Made by a program: the position numbers and the translations under genes
DNA from: Polytrichum commune
Taxonomy: Eukaryota > Streptophyta > Polytrichopsida > Polytrichales > Polytrichaceae
Direction of reading: 5' to 3'
DNA length: 64,000 nt
NCBI GenBank assembly: GCA_950295325.1
Contig: OX485804.1
Location: 52,688,429-52,752,428, forward strand
Shown here: piece after piece, positions 49,492 to 61,246 of the stretch
How the letters are laid out: every line of letters starts with the position of its first letter
How positions within the stretch are numbered: position 1 is the stretch's first letter
Notes under the pieces: model-generated
The model's input: the letters and a program-made list of their open reading frames with translations, nothing else
Databases searched by the model: none
What the model was told of the DNA's origin: nothing

Positions 49492-49889
49492 TTAACTTCC
49501 TTAACTTCCTTCCTTCCTTTCACCTTCAGGTGAAAATCTGACAGGCAAACTAAGCTAGGTACATCAGTAGAGATCCTGCAAACTAACTAATTCCCCAAAT
49601 CAATTCCCATGCCAACTCCCTCCTCATAAAAGCCCCCTGCGAGCTTTTGCATTGTTTGCAATTGATGATTTGGCACTCGACGATATAACTTCAATGTACT
49701 CTCACCCTGGACTAGCTAGGAGGCCAGGCCAGGCTTCAATGGGACATAGCTCACTCTTAAGTACTCTCTCTGGCCCCGATCATTGCAATGATGCGAATCA
49801 CCAAGTGTCAAGATTGTCTATAACTACTTAACGTATGCGAGCCTCTAATGGAGTTTCTCCCAACTCCATGAGTGGCCATTGGATGGGGT

Positions 49890-50345
49890 CGCGAATCGTC
49901 TCATCATCTAGTGAGCAATTGTGGATCATGAAGTTTGCCTTTCTCAAGTGCCGAAATCGACGTCGAGATGCAAAAGTTATAAGAGGCCAAAGTGGAGATT
50001 TTTTACCTTTTTTTCCCCTTTTCAACACCCAACCGTGTTGGTCATTGCACTGAGAATGGTTGTTGAGGACATTGACCCGTCTCGTCGTAATTTGTGTCCT
50101 TTTGGTATTTGTTCTTAACTGAGGGGCTTGCCAAACACTACTCAAATTATAGGCGAATGCATAAGACTGGTGTGTGATTAGGGTTTGCGGTTCTTGTGTA
50201 GTTTCATGTTAGGTTGTATATTGTCATTCCCAACAACATAAACATCAAAGGATGGAAGGAAAAAAAAACTCGGTACATGGTGTGTGGTCTTATTGTGGGC
50301 ACTTCCAATGAAAACAGTGAGTATGTTCGTTGGATCAACTTAGTG
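49890..50345 (+). repeat. Dispersed repeat B, second copy outside genes
   Basis: Contains GTGAGCAATTGTGGATCATG, GATGCAAAAGTTATAAGAGG (49968-49987), CCAAAGTGGAGATTTTT, TGCCAAACACTACTCAAAT and, further right, GGTGTGTGGTCTTATTGTGG with GCACTTCCAA. The same motifs occur in dehydrogenase intron 1. A run of them is in a different order, so this copy spans a junction of two repeat units. Confidence 0.65.
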
Positions 50346-51179
50346 ATGGGATGAGTATGTTTCTCTATCAATGGTCACACAAGGTAAAATCATCCAATTC
50401 TAGCACATGTTTTTGGTCCATACACTGACATCACGTGTCGCAACCCTTGCTAGCCCCCTTAACAATCTTGCCAATTTTCATTTCTAGCAAAGGTTACGAG
50501 CGCTAACCCTTCGCATTCCGCCATACTAATGGTTAGCTCCTCTTACCCCGGACCTTATAGTTCATAAAAGGGGAACCAACCCTCCTACTTTGTTTTTGGG
50601 ACTCACCCCTTAATTAGCAACCAATTCTTAGATGTGGACTTCCATGCATGGAAGTCCAATCTCATGTTGATCATCGCATTGCCGGAGCAACACTACAACA
50701 ACCCGAACCATACTAGGCAATTATGCCCTTACATTGGGCCAAAGCCCATGGAGGCCGTGTCGTTCGGCCTCGGGTGGGTGAGGCCACACCACCTCACCCA
50801 TATAAGCCTCTAGGACTTCTGGCGGGGCCCCTACCCCACCGTTGTCGGGTAGAGAGGGTTCCGCCTTGGGAAAGCACTGGGCTTCTGGCTGCAACTAGAT
50901 TTTATCGGACCCATCGAATCTTCTTGTCTTCAATCGAGTCTTCTAGTCTTCTAGTCTTCAATTTCTTCAATTTCTTCTAATCTTCAACCTCTTTCCCGTC
51001 GACCTATCCTGTTGCGGCTCTATATGGGTAAAGGGTAAGGGTAGTGTGATAAGAAACCACGGGCTTCGGACGGGTAAAACGGGACGTCAGAACACGAGCT
51101 GACGTCCGAAAGATTGGCTTCTAAACTTTCAAACCCACGGTGACCAGCAATCGCGCCTCACCAGTGGGAACGACAAAAA
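50346..51179. other. Gene-free, partly GC-richer block
   Basis: The part from 50740 to 51150 is richer in G and C than its surroundings and contains a TATAAG box-like sequence (50803-50808) and CTTCAAT/CTTCTAGTCTTC repeats. This could be the remnant of a retrotransposon long terminal repeat, but no second copy, primer-binding site or polypurine tract is visible in the window. No gene was recognised. Confidence 0.3.
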
Positions 51180-51257
51180 ACAACCTTGTGGGTGATCAAT
51201 CCCACTTTGTTGTCACAAACAACCTTGTGGGTCATTAATCCCACTTCGTTGTCACAC
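51180..51257. repeat. 39-bp direct duplication
   Basis: CAACCTTGTGGGT starts at 51181 and again at 51220, each followed by ATTAATCCCACTT or ATCAATCCCACTT and GTTGTCAC. Two tandem copies, few differences. Confidence 0.85.
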
Positions 51258-51724
51258 AGGAAACAAATTACGATGCAAAAATGAAATGCAACTAGCCTCC
51301 AAAACCGGCTTGGAATCACACACACAAGAAAAAGACAACATGCCACAAGCAACCACACATTCGAGTCTTGAAGCCTTCAATTCTTCAATCTGTCCGTCTT
51401 CTATGGTCGGTCGAAGTCTCAGCTCTTCTTTAAGAACCAATAGACTTCCCTCCACTCAAACAAGCACAAATCTTGATTGCTAACTTCCAAAACAACAAGT
51501 GAGATCTCTCATGAATCACAAATCCCTCGTATTTTATTTCATATTCTTCTCAAAAACAACTCACACCGTGAGCTTCGAATCCACTTCTCTCTCTCCACAA
51601 CTTCTCTCCCACAAAAATCACATAACATCTTTCCTTCACCACCTCTCCCTATCCATGCGAGAGACAAAGTTCTCTCTTATCCTCATCACATGGCTTCTAA
51701 TCACCCATTGGTCCAAAGTAACTC

Positions 51725-51975
51725 AAGATAACTAAAAGACAAAAATAAACTATGAGTAAATAAAAAGGTAATCTATTTCTATCATTTGGTAAAGGTAACT
51801 AAGAGTAACTATGAGTAAACATAAAGGTAAGCAACTTCTATCCTTTGGTAAAGGTAACTAAGAGTAACTATGAGTAAACATAAAGGTAAGCAACTTCTAT
51901 CCACTTCTATCCTTAGGTAATGATAACTAAAATAAACTATGAGTAAATAAAAAAGTAATCTACTTCTATTCTTTA
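51725..51975. repeat. 59-bp tandem array, about four units
   Basis: Unit: AACTAAGAGTAACTATGAGT, then AAACATAAAGGTAAGCAACT and TCTATCCTTTGGTAAAGGT. The two middle units are almost identical (offset 59 bp); the outer two are diverged, with AAATAAAAAGGTAATCTA in place of the central part. The high identity of the centre suggests recent expansion. Confidence 0.85.
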
Positions 51976-53019
51976 TTATTTTTCTCCAAGACCAAGAATC
52001 ACAATGCAATATTAAATACGTACACATCTATATAGTGTACGTATTTACATCACGACACCGTCAAGAAACCTTTTGTCTCTCTACCAAGAGTTGGGGCCAA
52101 GTAGACATTTTGCCTTAGCCACTTGTCCTGGAAGCCCCCAGCAGCTTCAGTCCATCATAACTTTCTTATTTGACATCCGATGCCAACAAGCAACTGCTCC
52201 ATCTTCATCTACGGTTTACGTAGATATTGATGGACTCCTCACTTGCCTCATTTGGACAAGTATTGAAGAAGTTATGCGTGTTCAAACCTTGGCAGTCCCG
52301 GGAGCTACTCCCAGGCCACTGATGTACCAGGGCGCTGTCCCGGGACAGCGCCCCACTCAAATTGCCATATCTCCTAGCTCATACCTCCAATTGAGGTGTT
52401 CTTGAGCATTCTAGAATCTTCACAACATAAGCTACGCATAGCTCATGGCCTTACCCTCGTGCCTCCTAGTCTCCATGGGTGGGAGGCGTTCCTAACGCCC
52501 GGGGCCCTCATCCACATCATGATCACTTGGGCCCTCTTACCAACGGCGCCACAAGTCCCGGGTGTCACTCCAGGGTCCCCCTTGTGCCCATGGTGTTTCG
52601 AGCATTCCTCATGGAGAGGTGCGCGACATCACCCATCCATTAGTCAGTTTGCAAGTCCCTACAATTATTCTTGTTCAAATTTCATGATGTGTGAAAGAAA
52701 CTCCATTATTAACCACCACAATGCCTAAAATATTGATATAGGCAAGTTGGTATGGACTCCCTATGGACTTCAATATTTTCATAATGCAATTGCCTATTGT
52801 TTGATTTGAATGGTCGCAACCTCAATTCATGATGGGCTAGACATCAAATATGTTGAGCAATTGCATGCATATGTGCACTCAACACTATGACACCTACAAT
52901 TTGAGAACATGCAAGTTACACCTGTAGGTACATGTAAGTGCGGCGAGGGCAACCACTTCTTAGAGAACTCGGCAACCTCACTAAGGTACACGTGGCTAAA
53001 TTGAACACAACATTCATTT
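51976..53019. other. Gene-free stretch
   Basis: Two frames of 110 codons (52073-52405 and 52396-52728) overlap slightly but in different frames and match no family. A palindromic GCGCTGTCCCGGGACAGCGC lies at about 52332-52351. No feature with a name can be supported. Confidence 0.4.
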
Positions 53020-53155
53020 TTACACCTATATTTTAGTGGCTTGTGGTTAGGAATGGGTCTATGAAATGGCACCAAAAACATGTGTCTAAAAGTGATTGAA
53101 CTAGCTACATGCTCAATATACACTAATCATTCTAGGTTGAATAGTCGACATTGAG
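53020..53155 (+). repeat. Dispersed repeat D, copy
   Basis: Carries ACCTATATTTTAGTGG, CACCAAAAACATGTGTCTAA, CTACATGCTCAATA, AATCATTCTAGGTTGAATAG and CGACATTGAG, matching the copies at 28690 and 55100. It is followed by a G-run of 13 bases near 53156. Confidence 0.55.
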
Positions 53156-55099
53156 AGGGGGGGGGGGGAAGACCTACCTGATCATTTAATGGGCATGGGA
53201 ATCTTCACTTTGATAATTAACAAGACATTGATGTAGGCTTTGAAATTTATATGACAAATGGCTACATGCATGATTTGGATTTGCTACTCATCTTGCACTA
53301 GTTGCACGCTTCAAATCCTACAAGAAGTGAGTGCACATGCAAACATATCCATCTTAGGTACGTCTATCTCCTTCCATAAGGGCATGTAATTCCATCATCA
53401 CACTCAACTACATGTGCTCCCAATTACAAAATCTTGTCCCTATTGAACCCCATACCAAACAATATAGGGTCAAATATGACTTGTGATTTTGCATATTTTT
53501 ACATAAATTTCATACGCTCCAATTTTCATAACTCTTACCTCATTGTTCTTGTAACATGATTGTTGATTCAAATAATATCGTTGATAAAATTTTCACGTTA
53601 GATAGGAGATTGCAACACTCAAGATGTTTTGTTGGAGGCAATTCTACCTTAGGCCATTTTGTTAATGATTGAACCTAGAACAATGTCTACATTTTGAAGA
53701 CATGATCTAGTATAACACGTGCATGCATCGCAGCCATTCTTGACAACAAGCCTTGCCATATGCCACTCGAATATAAACACTTGGTCAACAAAAAATGACC
53801 ACATAAGGCCCAAATACCTTACACAATGTTTTAACTAACAACACTTGTAATCATCCATACTTGTGTATGTGGTAGTTCATCCTAAAAACAATAATGATGT
53901 TGGAAGAATTGTTATCAGATTGGCTAGGACCTCGCAGAATTCTATGTGGAAATTCTATGTGGAAATTACACTCAGAGTGTTGAACCATATAGTCCTCTAC
54001 GGTCAACAACAACATATAAAACTCAATACGCATTTTGCATTTATGAACAAGGGTAAGTATTCATGTAGGTTGCTCGCCCAATAGATTCTAGATAATAATG
54101 GGTTGGAGGTGTTCGCAAGTAGATAAGCACAAGCCACCAACCAACCACATTATGATGGACTACTAGAATGTGGAGGGCTATGGACATGGGCCACTGGACT
54201 CCTATGTGTCCACTGAAGCATTTCTATTATAACGTACAAGTGACAGTCACTGAAGGATTGAAGACTGGTTTTAGGAGGAGAAGGAGGAGGAGGTTAGTAG
54301 GTGAACATGGATTTGAGAAGACGAGAGTAGCTAGTTGGCACATACGAATCGCACCCCACCATATTCCATCTACAATTTGGACAAGTTTGTTCCTATTCCC
54401 ACTAGAATATGCTGGGTGAGTAGCCTACATGGAAACTCACCCTAAACCATCTCCAATGTACGCATGCTTGACTATACTATTTTGGGGTCTATGAACTACT
54501 TTCGTTGTGAAATCAACCGATAAATGCGACCTCCATACTACACACCAATTCAAGACATTTTGTTTGAAGAATGAGAGGTAAGTTTGTATGTGATAATGCT
54601 GAAACATAGGAAGCCCGAGCAACAAGGTACACGGCCTTTGAATGCACCTTTGAAGCTGCTACTGCAGGCTTGTGACTTCATTTACAGCTCTAATTAGCCC
54701 ACTCAATGAATCTACTCCTAGGAACAAACATTACAGCCCGTGTACTTGTATAGGGCACTCATTATTTTAAACAAGACAACCACAACAACAACAAAAGAGA
54801 AAAACAACAAAAAAAAACCTTCAAGAATGGCACATATCATTTGTACATATGCTAGTACTCATGTGAATTGTACATGGAAATTACATTTGGCATTGATAGA
54901 GGTGTAAGAGAGTGCTCTTGAACAAGGTAAGGTCAACGGGCTCAAATTCACATCGGATTGTTGTTGTTATTGTTGTTGTTGTATTGTGACCTCTACATCA
55001 GTCATTACATACACGTGGAGTTGTCTTTCTTTCCCTTCATCATATCTTAGATAGTGTCATAGTGTTATCATGTAAATGTGTTCAAAATAAGTTGGTATA
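53156..55099. other. Gene-free stretch
   Basis: No coding frame was recognised. A 13-base direct repeat ATTCTATGTGGAA occurs twice near 53938-53963, and a GTT/GTTGTT run lies near 54960. A GAGGAGAAGGAGGAGGAGG run is at about 54274. Confidence 0.4.
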
Positions 55100-55230
55100 A
55101 TTTGGTTACTTATCTTGATTAAACCCTTATATTTGAGTGGTGTGCCAATAGATGTGGAATTAAGAACAAACATCATAAAGACACTGTTTGTTTAGAAAAA
55201 ATTGGACTACATGTTCAAAATTTGTTCATC
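55100..55230 (+). repeat. Dispersed repeat D, copy
   Basis: GGTTACTTATCTTGATTAAA, CTTATATTTGAGTGGTGTG, AAAGACACTGTTTGTTTAGA and ATTGGACTACATGTTCAAAA with TTTGTTCATC match the KLCR intron copy at 28690-28850 in order and strand. Confidence 0.55.
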
Positions 55231-55497
55231 TTCAGTCTTTGATGAACCAAGGAGTTCGATGTTTGATATATATACACAATTTATAAAAGCCTCACCGAGT
55301 CTTGAAATCACAGTTGTGATATTTATGGGTTGAATTTCAATTATCTCAAGTAGAGTGTTGAGACTCCTAGCGAGATTTCTAAGTAGGCCGAAACTGGTAC
55401 CAAGTGCCGGTAGAGACAACTAAATCATGAGTTCAAATTAGGAACTAGTAAGAACATTAAAAAAAAAAACTCGGTAATGGTCTAGAGAGGTGTGCAT

Positions 55498-55954
55498 CAT
55501 TTATAGTATTTAGTGTCACGTACACTACTTGTGAAGGGCTTAAACTAGATGCTTAGAGGTCTCAAAGAGTCACATCCGCTAATTGCCAGTATGATACTAT
55601 TTGCCAACATAAGTAATTTCTTCAAGTGAAAAGTTATTTACATTCTGACATGCCGTATAGCACATTGGGATACTTGAGATGATAGTTTTGTGTTTTAGTA
55701 TGCAACATGAAAATATTCTTGAGCATATTAATGGCAAAGTGTCACTTGTGTAACATAGGCATACACCTCATAACAAGATCGAACATACCCATGCCAAGAT
55801 ATCAGTAACCGCACTTGAACGCCAAGTGTCATCACGTGACACTAATGATGAAGTTGTTGATCATTAGTATAACCTAAGATATGCATTAAACAAGGTCAGT
55901 GACATTATCACGCATGTGACACTATTACGCATGTGACACTAAATACCATAAATG
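55498..55954. mobile_element. MITE-like element with TATTTAGTGTCAC ends
   Basis: A 457-bp block bounded by CATTTATAGTATTTAGTGTC on the left and its near-perfect reverse complement GACACTAAATACCATAAATG on the right. The right end is preceded by a second GTGACACTA-type motif and ACGCATGTGACACT repeats. No transposase. No clear target duplication was seen. The ends resemble the termini of the elements at 1097, 61247 and 61819. Confidence 0.78.
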
Positions 55955-56121
55955 GTGTAGTACCGGGGAGGAGAATACAAAGGGTCCGGTAAGAATGACC
56001 AGTCTACCAAGGAGTAGATATAAGATTCTCTAACATTTGGTGACCATGCAGTGGATGCCTTATAAGATTTGCAAATGGACATGATTAGTATTGTCTCCTT
56101 GGTAGCAAAGAGATCACCAGA

Positions 56122-56484
56122 TCCATCTTGCATTAACGTACTCCGTATTTCAGTGAATTTCTATTCATGCGGGTCTTCACACATGATAAAATAGAATAAA
56201 TCAACGGTTGTGAACGTTCGGAGTGCCATGGTCTGCCAATTTTGTGTTAGACCTACCTCCAAAAGACGATTTTTGAAAATAGTCCAAGTGACCATGAAAC
56301 ATGATCCATTCGAGACCATGTAGGAATGCATGTAGACTTTAGATCCATCTTGCATTCACGTACTCCGTTGGTCCCTCAAGTGTAGTGTGAAGGAGCGAAC
56401 TTGGACCGGCTCCGCCTTTTCCACCAATGAGAATGCTTGAAGTGTAATGGGCATGGGCTCTCAGTCTCGTGTGTGAAGTGGCCC
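56122..56484 (+). mobile_element. Tourist-like MITE, family 1, rearranged partial copy
   Basis: From 56147 (TTTCAGTGAATTTCTATTCA) to the right end GAAGTGGCCC at 56484 this follows the 46177 element closely. The left third is missing. In its place, at 56122-56145, stands CCATCTTGCATTAACGTACT, a segment that normally lies in the right half and is also present there at 56346. So the copy is internally rearranged. Confidence 0.85.
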
Positions 56485-58217
56485 TAGGTCATGGGACACA
56501 GTGTGGGGGCAGTGTGGGAAAAGGTGAGGGAGGGTGCTAGCATTAATGTGGCGGTGCTGACTCAAGGTGTTGGACAAAAACTTGTTGTGATATTGGATCC
56601 GAATGTGGATATGGTATATGAAGTTGAATTGAGTGAGCCGAGTGGAGGACAAATGGAGAGGGAGGTTTACTAGCAACATGAAGGAGGCCCTAGATGATCC
56701 ATAGAGGACGCCATAGGCAATGGTGATTTTTCACAAGGCCCTTAACATATCCAGGGACATGTTTATAAAAAAAAACGTTTCCAGTGGACGAGTTCTTAGA
56801 AAATGAACCGGTTTTTGGACGTGTTAAATTCATCTTGGACGGGTTCTAAAAATAACAATTTGTTTGATTTTTTTTCAAAAAAAATAAATGGTACAAATAT
56901 CAGTTACATTATGTCATATATGACATGAATATAAGCATTATGCAATCAAAGCACTAATACCCAATCAAAATATCAATCTTGAAGTGCTTGATTCACCTGC
57001 ATACATTAATTCGTCAACCACAAAATTTAGAACCTTTTTAACATAATGTCAAAGATTATAATTGAAGGTGAACTTAGCAATTGAATAAGAATTAGTATAT
57101 ATAAACATGTTCAAAATTTTAAAAATAAGGAGCTACTTACCCTTCAAAGAAGTGGATGAATTCTCCTATCCTTCATGTTTCTCCAAACAAACATCACTGC
57201 ATTCCAATTGATGTTTTCAACTGGAATATTTGCACATGAAATGCACATCAAAGCATCTAAAGTCTCTAACTTCAAACTAGTACGTAGATGACTTTTGATT
57301 AGAAAAACCCCTCTTGTGGAGGGAATGCGGGTGGTGACGGACGGGCGATGACGGGTGATGGAAACACCTTGAGGATAGAGTGTGGGGAAAGAGATGGGAG
57401 ATTGAAGGACGAGAAATAAAAAGAAATGATGATGGCAGAGGAAATTAGAATGGGGTGTACTAGAAAGATGAGAATCGACAGCAAAAGACAGGTAATTGAC
57501 GGGCATTGAAGGCATAATTTGTCAAGATCCTATTATTTCCAAGTGCAACCGGTCACATGTCAACATCTTTCGGTTTTTTGTTTTTTTTGTTTTTTGTTTT
57601 TTTGTTTTAAATTTACCAACATTATAAGAGACTTATTTATGCCTCTTCAATTCAAGGTTTTTGAACGTGGACATGCAAAAAACTTTGTGAAAAATCAGCC
57701 CTGGCCATAGGAGATGATCAAGGTAACATGAAGTGGTGGAGCCACTCATCTACCACGACATCTCAAAATCACGAATCACATGTCTTCCACATGCTTGACA
57801 AAGGGAGTCAAATGGAAGAGAGGAAGATTCAAAGGGAGAAAAATATCAACACCTTGCGCACCCCGATGGAGGGAATCGGTACGTTTAGTATTCCAATAAC
57901 ACATGAGGGCGGTCAAGAACTTGACCATGGAGGACTCAAGATAAGACAAGAAGAAACAACCATAGGACAACCTAGGAAATTTGAATAGTTTCTATCGAAG
58001 GAGGTTGAATACATGTTAATTTGCACCGGAAATCAACTTGAGCATCAGTAGTGAGGAAGGATAATTTTTTTTAACACAGTTTGATCATTCTTCAGTAGCT
58101 ACCGAAAAACTTGTCATGCGATTGGAGCGCACACATCCACAACCATGGTAAGTTGTCCATGAACCAACATTAGTAGATATTGATGATTGAAGCAGTGCAT
58201 GTCGACTAAACCCCTAA
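56485..58217. other. Gene-free stretch with one coding-like short frame
   Basis: A 60-codon frame (56491-56673, plus) ends in a fairly normal-looking protein sequence (VVILDPNVDMVYEVELSEPS) but has no family match. A T/G run lies at 57570-57608. The remaining frames are short and unrecognised. Confidence 0.35.
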
Positions 58218-58772
58218 GCACGGGTAGATCACTTAGTGCATTTAAAAAACGACGTGCAGCATAATATAGAGAGGATTGAAATCATTTGAAATAAAAATTA
58301 TAAAGGAATTCCAAATAATGAAGGGGCCATTAAATGTACACAATCTCATTATAAGTAAGTTAGATGGACATAAAACGTGGGCCATTATTTTTTTGTAAAA
58401 TTAATATAGGGGCTGAAGATAAGGATCCTAGAAGGTATGTTTGGTATGGTATGTAAATGGGTTTAAGACTCATGGGGATGGATGATAATTGGGATTTCCG
58501 TCTGTCCAAAAATTGATGAAAAGAGAACGTGCCGTCGTTGGGATCGTCTTCCCCATGCCCGTTTATTACTTAAAAATAATATAAAGTACAAAAAATTGCA
58601 ATGACTTGGACAATATAAGTAATGGAAGGGTACAAACAAATGGGCCATTTTTGAAATTTAAATAATTATAGGGAGGCTTTAATTCAACCCTTGAAGGTAA
58701 ATAGCCCCAAAACAAAAAACCCCAGCCGCACGTGATGCACAAAAATGCCTTAGAGTGATCTACCCGTGCCCC
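58218..58772. mobile_element. Tourist-like MITE, family 3
   Basis: A 555-bp element with inverted ends GCACGGGTAGATCACT (left) and AGTGATCTACCCGTGCCCC (right; the left end has lost three G). TAA lies directly outside both ends (58215-58217 and 58773-58775). The pattern again fits PIF/Harbinger. The interior is AT-rich with no coding frame. No second copy was noticed in this window. Confidence 0.85.
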
Positions 58773-59205
58773 TAAGCGCTCATGCAACTTAATTTGGGTC
58801 GCCACCTCATATTCTGATGGGGTTTGCAACCCACTAGGTGGCAATCTACGTGGATGGAAGATATGTATTGGTTTAGGGTGTTGTCCACTATCATGTGGGC
58901 CAAAATAACAAATGTAAAAGCCATACTCCAAGCATGTAGGATTTTGGAACTACTTGTTTTGGGAGGTGGTCCCATGAGCTACCCAGTGTGTGTCAAGTGC
59001 AAATATAACCACATGTGACCTTTCTAGTTTGTAGCCATATATTTCAACTAGCACGCCCAAATTGGGTGAGGTATTTTTCCCACTGGACAAGATCACGGCC
59101 CGGGATCACGGTTGTGCATGACTCCACCATACAAATTTGGCAAACTTCGAGTGTATAGGTTGAAGACTTCGGCCAAAGGGTAGATCTCAAAAAATGTCAT
59201 GATTT
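58773..59205. other. Gene-free gap between MITEs
   Basis: No coding frame was recognised. GATCACGGCCCGGGATCACG near 59090-59109 is a short direct repeat. Nothing further can be supported. Confidence 0.4.
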
Positions 59206-59703
59206 GGCTCTTCACACACGAGACTGAGAGCTCGTGACCATTACACTTCAAGCACTCTCATTGGTGGAAAAGGCGGAGCCGGTCCAAGTTTGCTTCACAC
59301 TACGCTTGAGGGACCAACAAAGTATGTGAATTTAAGATGGATGTAAAGTCTCCATGGACTCCTACATGGCATCAAATGGATAATATTTCATAATCACTTG
59401 GACTATTTTCAAAAACCACCTCTTGGAGGTAGGCCTGACACAAAAACCGGGAGACCATGGCACTCCGAAAGCTCACAACCGTTGGTTTATTCTATTTCAT
59501 TAGGTGTGAGGACCTGCATGAATAGAAGTTCATTGAAACAACATTTGGTTGAAAGCCCAATCACATATGACCTCACACTACACTTCAGGGTCCGTGACCA
59601 CACTACATGATTTTGGAGGTGTGTTGGGACGGCCTTTGGACATTTTCTTTTGGGCTCTCACAACGTCATGGTCACGACTCTTGGCTTGTGTGCGAAGTAA
59701 CCC
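59206..59703 (-). mobile_element. Tourist-like MITE, family 1, full-length inverted copy
   Basis: At 498 bp it equals the 46177 copy in length and aligns to it in reverse orientation throughout: GGTGGAAAAGGCGGAGCCGG, CATGGACTCCTACATGGCAT, GACCATGGCACTCCG, TTTATTCTATTTCAT and GTGTGCGAAGTAACCC at the end. Its termini are more worn and only the right flank keeps TAA. It is therefore older or less conserved than the 46 kb copy. Confidence 0.88.
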
Positions 59704-60751
59704 TAAGTGGTTGCAGTGCAAGACTTCATGAAAATAACAATCGTTTTAGAGAAATTTATAGAACATACCCCAATGGGTTCGAACATCAACCGATTATGCC
59801 CAAAAATCTCCCTGAATGCTACAATTAAGGTAGAAATATCATACCTCATTAACCACCCTTTAGCTGTGCACTAGACCGCCGTCATAATGGTGAAGTGCCA
59901 TTTCTAAAACAGATCATCGCTCGACAACAACTTCAATGCGTGTACACTTACTGTAGCCAATGGGAGTCAAGTGTTAATGTACTCATGAGGTAACTGATTT
60001 AAGCGATGTTATGTATGGAAATGCGGATTACCGTGTTTGGTGTAGGGAGAATCTAATGAACAGTAGGGGGTTGGACAATAGGGGGTTGGACAACTTTCCA
60101 CTTTGAAAAATTGTAACATTTTTTGTATAGGGCAGAAAAACATGAAACAATTTGCATTCTTCATGAATCCTTCTCGTCTATCTTGGAAAAATTATCTCAT
60201 GATTGTCAGACCAGATCTTCAATGCAAATCACCTTATTTTCATGGGTTATGGTATTTCTACCTTCGCTCCCCTGCCATGTCTCGAATCCTTGGCCGTCCT
60301 TGATGTGTAAGCTAATTTATGTGCCAGCAGGAGTCATATAAAAATGCAATTGCGGATCCAAGGACACAAAAGAACAACCATAAAGTTAAGCAGGGGTGGT
60401 GACTGGTGTAGCCAATGACAAGGAGTTCGGTCTACAGGGTCAAACTACACCGAGTAATAAATTACAGTAGAATTCTTATTAATGTTGGATTGGTTTTCAC
60501 ATGGGCCTGCTCAAGACAGGCTCTTCAATAGACACAGTGCCCACAAGGTAACATTCATTTCAATTTATTGCAAGTTTTAAACGGTGCCAATGATGTGAGT
60601 AAGTTTATACAAGGTGAGGTACATATATATATACATGGTCCTGATTTGGGCGAACCAACCCATACACTCGTTCCTTGTTTGGATGCCTAAACCCTTGCTT
60701 CCAAGGAACCAGTGTACGGCTTGGTTCGCCCCAAGCCTGTGGCCCTTGTGG
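59704..60751. other. Gene-free stretch
   Basis: No coding frame was recognised. An 18-base duplication TAGGGGGTTGGACAA lies near 60063-60090. GGGCGAACCAA (60648-60658) and TTGGTTCGCCC (60721-60731) form an 11-bp perfect inverted repeat just left of the long inverted repeat. Confidence 0.45.
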
Positions 60752-61113
60752 CTACGTCCCAGGCTAGATCACATCTTCATTCGGCTAGGCCCTGCCTCTC
60801 CCACGTCTCCTTCACTGCTTGGTCTTTCTGTTTGCACTTGTGTGGGATCTTCCCCCTGTTGGGAACCAATGTGACAATACCCGGTCACTTAAGCCATTAA
60901 GTTCCTTTGGCATGTGAAGGAACTCCATTAGTTAACTTGGGAATGATGAAAGTGATGTCGACTTGATTAATTGTAATTTTGACCGGGTATTGTCACGTTG
61001 GTTCTCAACGAGGGAGAGTTCCCATGCAGGTGCGGGCAGAAAGACCGGTAGTGAAGCAGGCGTAGGAGGGGCATGGCCCAACCGAATGAAGATGTGATCT
61101 TGCCCAGGGCTGT
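60752..61113. repeat. Long inverted repeat with about 135-bp arms
   Basis: The left arm (about 60752-60888) and the right arm (60980-61113) are reverse complements at roughly 80% identity. Anchors are AGATCACATCTTCATTCGG, CACTGCTTGGTCTTTCTG/CACTACCGGTCTTTCTG, and GTGACAATACCCGGTCA, the last perfect in both arms. The spacer is about 91 bp. It could be two inverted ends of a transposable element or a foldback element; as RNA it would make a long hairpin. Confidence 0.85.
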
Positions 61114-61246
61114 GGGTACAGTTCCACCTTGATTAGACAACACGTGTCTTGTTGACCAAACTTTCTAGTGTTGATTTACCATCGTATTAACGATTACAAC
61201 GCTCGTAAGATAACATCTTTAGGCCTGATTTATCATAGAATAGAGG

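Noticed and set aside
50740-51150. A solo retrotransposon long terminal repeat
   Set aside because: GC content and a TATA-like box hinted at it, but there is no second copy, no clear ends and no target duplication in view.
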